From NCBI GenBank assembly GCA_964570855.1, contig CAZMZR010000018.1:1-47394 (forward strand): a DNA stretch of 47,394 nt, written 5' to 3'. The position numbers and the translations under genes were made by a program. Positions 41,855-47,394 of this stretch are shown piece by piece. Source of the stretch: JAFGPS01 sp964570855. Lineage in GTDB: Bacteria; Planctomycetota; Phycisphaerae; Sedimentisphaerales; Anaerobacaceae. The notes below the pieces were generated by a model. The model saw only the letters and a program-made list of their open reading frames with translations. It searched no databases and had not been told where the DNA came from. Positions within the stretch are counted from its first letter, which is position 1, and each line of letters starts with the position of its first letter.

Positions 41855-42688
41855 CTACGTGTTTCTTTCCTGGTGCATAACGAACCCACTGAAACTTTTA
41901 CTTTCAGTGCTCATATACCTCAATTTTCTCTTCCCGGCAGGCTCAGCCAAAATTCTTCCCATCTCCGCCTGGTTTATCTCGGTCAGGATTTGGATAAGCT
42001 CCTCAATCTCGAATGGCTTGTACAGGCAGGTGTAGGCGCTAATCTTCATGGCTGCCTCTATCACCGCGTTCATCTCTTTCCGGTAGCCGGTCATAAGGAT
42101 CACCGGCAGGCGAGGATACTCCTCTCTGATCTTCCTGATGACGTCCAAACCGTTGATGCCATTCAACTTCATATCCAAAAGCACGATTTGTCCATCCTGC
42201 CTGAGTTTCTCCATTACGCTGTGAGGGTCGGTAATCTGAGTAACTGTGAAGCCTCGCCCTTGTAGTATGTCTCCGAGAGTCTTACAAAACAGGGGATCGT
42301 CGTCGACGATTACAACGGTGCGTTCCTCTCGCAGAGCAGAAAAGAAGCGAAGCAGCCGGTTCATGTCCAACGGCTTGGTCAGAGAAGCTATTGCTCTTCC
42401 AGCTAATCCCTCCTCAACCAGCTTGTCAGTGGCGTAGGCAGTCATTAACACCACCGGTAAATCAGGTTGCATCGCCTTTATAGCTCGGTGGAGTTCCATC
42501 CCATTCATCTCCGGCATCTTGATGTCCGTCAGGATGCAGTCGAAGTGACCGGCGTTAATCTTATCCACAGCTTCAGAGCCGGAGTAAACACCCTCGGCCA
42601 GGTGGCCCTTCACCTTGAGGATGTCCTGAAGGGTCTTGACCATCATGCGGTCATCATCTACGATTAGGATGCGCAACATTTTGTTCAT
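41855..42688 (-). CDS. Double-receiver response regulator (REC-REC)
   Basis: The 277-residue product has two complete receivers. The first is ~4-118 (ILIVDDDRMMVKTLQDIL; CILTDIKMPEMNGMEL) and the second ~125-240 (VVIVDDDPLFCKTLGDIL; IVLLDMKLNGINGLDV; CLYKPFEIEEL). The expected K in the first is present in SLTKPLD. There is no output domain. The ATG overlaps the upstream kinase stop by 4 bp, so it is the likely partner of that kinase, with two phospho sites perhaps working as a relay or switch. Confidence 0.93.
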   Translation of the reverse strand: MNKMLRILIVDDDRMMVKTLQDILKVKGHLAEGVYSGSEAVDKINAGHFDCILTDIKMPEMNGMELHRAIKAMQPDLPVVLMTAYATDKLVEEGLAGRAIASLTKPLDMNRLLRFFSALREERTVVIVDDDPLFCKTLGDILQGRGFTVTQITDPHSVMEKLRQDGQIVLLDMKLNGINGLDVIRKIREEYPRLPVILMTGYRKEMNAVIEAAMKISAYTCLYKPFEIEELIQILTEINQAEMGRILAEPAGKRKLRYMSTESKSFSGFVMHQERNT

Positions 42689-43950
42689 AATTGCACCTCT
42701 TTGCCTGGCAGGATAATTGTGAAGGTACTGCCTTTACCTTCTTCGCTTTCAACCTTAATACTACCCTCATTGACTTCCACCAGACTCTTGGATACTGATA
42801 AACCAAGTCCAATACCCCGAGCCTTGGTAGTGAAAAGCGGTTCGAAGAGCTTTTCCATGCTCTGCTCAGAGATACCGCAACCCGTATCAGTTATAAAGAG
42901 ATGCACTTTGTCCTTCTCTGCCTGGGCATTGAAGGTTATCGTGCCTCCTTCCGGCATAGCCTGGAAGGCATTGGTAATCAGGTTTATCAGCACCTGACCC
43001 ATCTGCTGTGAATCCACAAACACGGTCGGCAGGTCTGCGGCTATCTCGGTGGTTACTTTAACAACCTCAGGCGGCGGTTTCTTCTCCAATGCCTGAGCAA
43101 CCATGTCGCAAACCGCTATCTGCTCTCTTTCGGCGGGTTTGGTACGCGCAACGTCCAGAAGGTCAGACACAATCTTCTCTGAGTCACGAATCTCTGAGGA
43201 AATCATCTCCAGGTATTCCTTTGTAGTCTCATTGGGATCAGGAAGGATAGTCTTGAGGTAGTACACGGCGTTGCTCATTACCGCCAGTGGTTGGCGCAGT
43301 TCATGGGCCACCGCTGCCGCCAATTGCCCCAGTACGGCCAACTTCTCTTTACGGATAAGCTGCTCCTGTGCCTGCCGTAGTGCCTCCTCCGCACGCTTGC
43401 GATCAGTAATGTCAGTTACTGCTATTCGAAACTGGCTAAAGTTACCTTCCGGATCCTGGCAGGATATGCTTAGAAGTTCTGCATAGAATTCACTGCTATC
43501 CTTCCTTTTTAGTCTCAACTCACAGGTTTGTTTTCTTTTGGTTTGAAGAACCTGTTTGCAGTGTAAATAGAATACATCCTGGGAATCCTGTGTAATAAAA
43601 TGGGAAAATTTTCTTTTTATCAGATCACACCTCTCCAGAGCCAGTAGCTCGGCGCTGGTAAGATTTGCCTCAAGTATCAGGCCGTTTTCATCAAGGGTAA
43701 AATAGCCGACAGGCGCAAGGTCGAACAGGCTGAAATACTTACTACGTGATTCCTCCAGTTCCAGTTGCACCCTGCGAAGCTCTTCATTCTGCATTTCCAG
43801 CTCGATTTGATGAACCTGCAGTTCATGTATCAGTTGATCGCTATCCATGGACGGCCGGCCTCGCAGTTTTACTATTTGTCGCTTAACCTTCTTCTCCGCC
43901 CGCTTTCGCAGTTCGCTGACTTGTCGTGAACGACCTGTATCGCGCTCCAT
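42685..43950 (-). CDS. PAS histidine kinase, HisKA type (shared sensor module)
   Basis: The 421-residue product starts at ATG 43950 with AAAGGA upstream. The N-terminal ~182 residues match the kinase at 40582-41835. The rest is a different NtrB/AtoS-like core with H216 (AAAVAHELRQPLAV), N box LINLITNAFQAMPEGG, and TDTGCGI and GIGLGLSVSKSL. It is soluble. Its partner is the REC-REC protein with a 4-bp overlap. Confidence 0.93.
   Translation of the reverse strand: MERDTGRSRQVSELRKRAEKKVKRQIVKLRGRPSMDSDQLIHELQVHQIELEMQNEELRRVQLELEESRSKYFSLFDLAPVGYFTLDENGLILEANLTSAELLALERCDLIKRKFSHFITQDSQDVFYLHCKQVLQTKRKQTCELRLKRKDSSEFYAELLSISCQDPEGNFSQFRIAVTDITDRKRAEEALRQAQEQLIRKEKLAVLGQLAAAVAHELRQPLAVMSNAVYYLKTILPDPNETTKEYLEMISSEIRDSEKIVSDLLDVARTKPAEREQIAVCDMVAQALEKKPPPEVVKVTTEIAADLPTVFVDSQQMGQVLINLITNAFQAMPEGGTITFNAQAEKDKVHLFITDTGCGISEQSMEKLFEPLFTTKARGIGLGLSVSKSLVEVNEGSIKVESEEGKGSTFTIILPGKEVQL
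43685..43763. repeat. 79-bp exact repeat, copy 2 (PAS module)
   Basis: Identical to 41570-41648 and in the same orientation, about 2.1 kb apart. The flanking coding DNA is also alike over most of ~500 bp. Confidence 0.93.
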
Positions 43951-43995
43951 CGCATAATCCTTTCGGACTGTTCTTTATCCGTATTTTTATTTGTC

Positions 43996-46900
43996 CTACC
44001 GACGGGCTCCGGTCAATTTCGTTAAATTCTTTATTTCGCTGATATCTCGCTCGGTTGTTGCAACAGCGACAACATTGCCTTTATTGTCGACAAGTTTGGT
44101 GACCGTCAGCCAAACATTAAGGATGTGTCCATCTTTTGTTACACGCCTTGTTTCAATAGATTTTACAGGTTTACCCTTTTTGATTTGTTTGATCAATTCG
44201 AGCTCCTCACCCTTCTTGTCTTTGGGAACGATATCTGCGATGTTCATCTGTAGTGCCTCCGCCTCCGTATAACCATACATTTTTGTTGCACCTTTGTTCC
44301 AGGCGGTAATTTCGCCATTCAATTCATGGACCGTGATAGCATCGTTGGAGTCGGCAACTACGGCAACCAGACGCCTCATCAGTTGCTCCCTCTCTTTCAG
44401 TTGGTCTATACTCATAAAAGTAAGAACAAGCCCATCAATCACATTCTCTGTCGTTCGATAGGGTAAAATACGCATTGAAAACCACTTACCGTCGTCGGCC
44501 TGTATCTCAGTTTCTTTAACCCGCAAAGTATCGAGCACGCGCTGAGCATCGCCGGAGAGATTCGGATAGGTCATTTTTGACGTAATATCACTGATCGGAC
44601 GACCGACATCCCCATTTTTTAAGTTGAATATTGTCGTCACCGCTGGTGTGAATCTTTTGATATGCAGGTCTGTATCCAGAAAAAGAACGCCGATTTCAGT
44701 GCTGCCAAGAAGATTATTGAGGTCATTGTGTGCCTTTGATAATTCATCTACCCTGTCCCGAAGCTCTGCGTTGACTGTTTCCAGCTCCTCATTCGTAGAT
44801 TGCAGCTCCTCTCTTGATGTCTCCAATTCCTCGTTGGTGCTCTGCAGCTCTTCATTTGTAGACTGCAACTCTTCATTGGTCGATTTGAGCTCTTCGTTGG
44901 AGGTCTGTAATTCTTCAATCGTCGTCTGAAGGCGCTCTTTTGTAGATGCCAATTCCCGCTCCAGAGCCGCCACAGGCTGGTCAGCCTCTTCTACAAAAGC
45001 CTTCTTTTTCTTCTTGGCAGCCATCTCCCGTCTTGTTCTACTCTGGAATATAACCATCATCAAATCCGCTGCACCGCCTTTGGCTACAAGGGGTCTGACT
45101 TCCAGGTCCATGTCCAGGAAACCATCGTTATGTCTTACCTGCAGACCTTCAGCGACAGCCGTTTTCTTTTCTTTGATTACTTTGTTCAACAGTGTTCTGA
45201 TTTTGTGCCGTAATTCCGGCCGCGATATCTCTAAGATGTTAAACGTAGGTTCCCCGGTCGGTGGCGATAGGTAGTCTTCGGTTTGACCGTGAAAATAGAG
45301 AATCTCATATTTTTCATTGACCAAAACACAGGGGGGGGCATAATTTTCGAGGATCATCCTTTCTGCAACTTGACGAATATTAGCCTCAGCGGGCTTGACT
45401 TCTGGTTCAGTCAATTTGGCTGTAGTCTCAATATCGCCCAAAGGGATACCAGGATATTCGTTAGTTTTCTTCGGGGCAATCATTCTTCGCTGGAAGATTT
45501 TCCACTTTGTATCTATCGTCGAAAAACAGTCGTTAAAACCACTTATGGTCTCCGACGAGCCTAAAAACAAATACCCGCCCGGAACCAATACATAATGGAA
45601 CAACGGCAATACCTTTTTTTGCAGCACAGTGTCCATGTAGATAAGCACATTCCTGCAACTGACAATATCTAATTTAGAGAAAGGCGGGTCTTTTATCAGG
45701 TTCTGAACAGCAAAAACAACCGCTTCCCGAATTTGGTTTTTGACCTTATATCTGTCGTTTTCATTCATAAAAAACAGCTTCAACCTCTCGGCTGATACAT
45801 CCGCGGCGATTGCTTCAGGATAGATACCCCCTCGGGCATACTCAATGGCTTCCGCATCAAGGTCTGTGCCGAATATCTGGACGGAAAAATGCTTTTTAAG
45901 CTTATCCATACCTTCTGCCAAAAGCATCGCTATGGAATAGGCCTCTTCACCTGTACCACAGCCGGGAACCCACACACGCACAGGACTGTCGGACTCTTTA
46001 TTCTTCAATAAAGCCGGTATCACCTTTTCTTTAAGAACCTCGAAGGCCTCAGGATCCCGGAAGAAATTAGTTACCATGATAAGCATATCTTTGGAGAGTG
46101 TCTCTACTTCGACAGATTTTTGTTGAAGGTATCGAATGTAGTCTTCTATCCTCTCGATCTGATGTACCGCCATACGACGTTCAATCCTACGGTGGATTGT
46201 GTTGAGTTTGTAATTGGAGAAATCAAGACCGGTGCTTGCTCGAATCAGTACAAATATCCTCCTCACCGAGTCTATGTATCGCTGCTTGGGCGTCACCGGC
46301 CGCGCCCTACCTTCAATATAGGGGTGCTTGATGTATTTCGCAAGTTGCTTACCCATTTTCTCCACAGGCAACACAAAGTCAACCATATCCGTATCTATAG
46401 CGCTTCTTGGCATGCTGTCATACTTGGCCTGCTTCTCTTCCTGAACTATCGCGATTCCGCCTTCACCCTTGATGGCCTTTAGCCCCAAAGTGCCGTCCGA
46501 CCCTGTCCCTGATAAAATAATGCAAATTGCCTTCTCACGCTGGTCGGCAGCGAGGGAACGGAAAAAGCAATTAATAGGCAATCTGCCGCCATGTGGTACA
46601 CTCGGTTCCATTAAACAAAGAGTAGCGTTCATAACGGTCATATCTTTGTCAGGCGGATTCAAATATATGCAATTCGGCTCAATCTTCATCCCATCCTGTG
46701 CCTGCAGGATTCTCATCCCTGTGTATTTCTTTAGAAGCGAGTCCATAATACTTCTGTGATGCGGAGCTAAGTGCTGGACGACCACGAAGGCAAGGCCGCT
46801 CTGAGCCGGTATGTTTGAGAAGAATCTTTCAAGAGCCTCCAGACCTCCGGCAGAAGCACCAATACCGACAATAGGAAAGCTCTTTTGCTTTTTGGAAGTG

Positions 46901-47004
46901 CTCCGTTTTTTAGAATTCGCTGCTTGTTTGGTTTCCCCCGGCTGCTCTTTAGAATTAATCTTTTTCGCTTTTCTTTTTTTAGCGGTTTTCTTATTCGCTG
47001 GCAT
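43996..47004 (-). CDS. CheB-CheR-PAS fusion protein
   Basis: ATG at 47004 has AGAGGT upstream. The 1002-residue product starts with a lysine-rich tail (~1-40), then a CheB methylesterase domain with the triad S51 (GIGASAGG), H78 (VVVQHLAPH) and D170 (SGTGSDGT). A CheR methyltransferase domain follows (~240-520; VWVPGCGTGEEAYSIAMLLA). A heptad-rich coiled coil (~680-760) has repeated STNEELQ units. Two PAS domains close the protein. No kinase domain follows, unlike many CheBR-PAS-kinases. CheB and CheR adjust glutamate methylation of chemoreceptors; no receptor or CheA is in the window. Confidence 0.95.
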   Translation of the reverse strand: MPANKKTAKKRKAKKINSKEQPGETKQAANSKKRSTSKKQKSFPIVGIGASAGGLEALERFFSNIPAQSGLAFVVVQHLAPHHRSIMDSLLKKYTGMRILQAQDGMKIEPNCIYLNPPDKDMTVMNATLCLMEPSVPHGGRLPINCFFRSLAADQREKAICIILSGTGSDGTLGLKAIKGEGGIAIVQEEKQAKYDSMPRSAIDTDMVDFVLPVEKMGKQLAKYIKHPYIEGRARPVTPKQRYIDSVRRIFVLIRASTGLDFSNYKLNTIHRRIERRMAVHQIERIEDYIRYLQQKSVEVETLSKDMLIMVTNFFRDPEAFEVLKEKVIPALLKNKESDSPVRVWVPGCGTGEEAYSIAMLLAEGMDKLKKHFSVQIFGTDLDAEAIEYARGGIYPEAIAADVSAERLKLFFMNENDRYKVKNQIREAVVFAVQNLIKDPPFSKLDIVSCRNVLIYMDTVLQKKVLPLFHYVLVPGGYLFLGSSETISGFNDCFSTIDTKWKIFQRRMIAPKKTNEYPGIPLGDIETTAKLTEPEVKPAEANIRQVAERMILENYAPPCVLVNEKYEILYFHGQTEDYLSPPTGEPTFNILEISRPELRHKIRTLLNKVIKEKKTAVAEGLQVRHNDGFLDMDLEVRPLVAKGGAADLMMVIFQSRTRREMAAKKKKKAFVEEADQPVAALERELASTKERLQTTIEELQTSNEELKSTNEELQSTNEELQSTNEELETSREELQSTNEELETVNAELRDRVDELSKAHNDLNNLLGSTEIGVLFLDTDLHIKRFTPAVTTIFNLKNGDVGRPISDITSKMTYPNLSGDAQRVLDTLRVKETEIQADDGKWFSMRILPYRTTENVIDGLVLTFMSIDQLKEREQLMRRLVAVVADSNDAITVHELNGEITAWNKGATKMYGYTEAEALQMNIADIVPKDKKGEELELIKQIKKGKPVKSIETRRVTKDGHILNVWLTVTKLVDNKGNVVAVATTERDISEIKNLTKLTGARR

Positions 47005-47394
47005 GTTAATCACCTCTATTTATCGTTCGAATAAGCACTAATCCAATTCGTAGCTCTTTGACTTCCTTATTAAGTTCTTTTTTATATGACACAGAACATG
47101 TCATCGCTTGACATCTCGAAGGTTGACGTTCTCAATTTACCACTATCGCTCCACCTGTCCACAAAATAATCTCGGTATGGAAAAAAATGTATTTTTTTAT
47201 CATTTTAACCGGTGGCTTTTTTCGCTGGTAATTGTGCTATTTTCGCCAACTTTCGTGAAAATAGTCAAGGAAGACCCAAAATCAATCAGCCCCTTTTTGG
47301 CAAAGATTTTATAAGTCGCTGATATATAAAAACATTTACTAAATAAGTATTTTTATAAAATTGGCAGATAATAAACTTTACGTTTGTAATGTGC
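47005..47394. other. Upstream region of the CheB-CheR gene
   Basis: No convincing gene is present in 390 bp. It is AT-rich and should hold the promoter of the CheBR gene. A 7-bp dyad (TATTTTC at 47238-47244 and GAAAATA at 47257-47263) is visible; its role is unknown. Confidence 0.4.

Noticed and set aside
47108..47314. 68-codon plus-strand frame
   Set aside because: AT-rich chance frame without ribosome site.
1..47394. CRISPR arrays, tRNA and rRNA genes
   Set aside because: No regular spaced repeats, no cloverleaf with CCA-type end and no rRNA core sequence were noticed on reading both strands.

Overview
The window looks like a chromosomal segment of an uncultivated, moderately AT-rich, free-living bacterium. 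It carries gas-vesicle genes, a type IV pilus operon, KaiB/KaiC and an unusually dense set of two-component genes. Phylum cannot be fixed from sequence reading alone. The large sensory repertoire, the fused PilM-PilN, the integrase style and the FliA/WhiG-like sigma factor would suit a planctomycete-like or similar deep-branching Gram-negative lineage, but this is a weak inference.

Layout. (1) 1-7.4 kb, minus strand: a gas-vesicle operon reading from gvpA leftward through three GvpC-like coiled-coil proteins, a TM-helix channel-like protein, a six-motif zinc-finger protein, gvpN, a small coiled-coil protein, gvpH (Hsp20), an ArsA/GET3-like ATPase and a CDC48-like AAA ATPase that runs off the left edge. 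gvpA has a leader with an intrinsic terminator and a large stem-loop at its stop codon. (2) 7.9-10.3 kb: a MEDS-PAS histidine kinase and NarL-type regulator, oriented toward gvpA. (3) 10.9-13.3 kb: two divergent, paralogous tyrosine recombinases. (4) 13.4-19.5 kb: a STAS protein, two stand-alone receivers and two large REC-PAS-kinases. (5) 19.5-27.6 kb: a type IV pilus operon (receiver, pilB, pilC, pilin, three minor pilins, pilM-N, pilO, pilP) that continues by overlapping genes into the kinases of region 4. (6) 28.3-30.2 kb, plus strand: kaiB-kaiC, followed by a broken integrase remnant. (7) 30.5-47 kb, minus strand: kinases and response regulators (one degenerate, one fossil), a GT4 glycosyltransferase, a FliA/WhiG-type sigma factor, two kinases sharing one duplicated sensor module, and a CheB-CheR-PAS fusion.

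How the parts may work together (inference): buoyancy (gas vesicles), surface motility or attachment (pili, one minor pilin with a discoidin-like domain), a possible timer (KaiBC) and many sensory kinases lie together. This could form a positioning module in which the cell chooses between floating and attaching. Nothing in the sequence proves cross-talk. The strongest direct clues are operon structure, gene overlaps and the gvpA leader.
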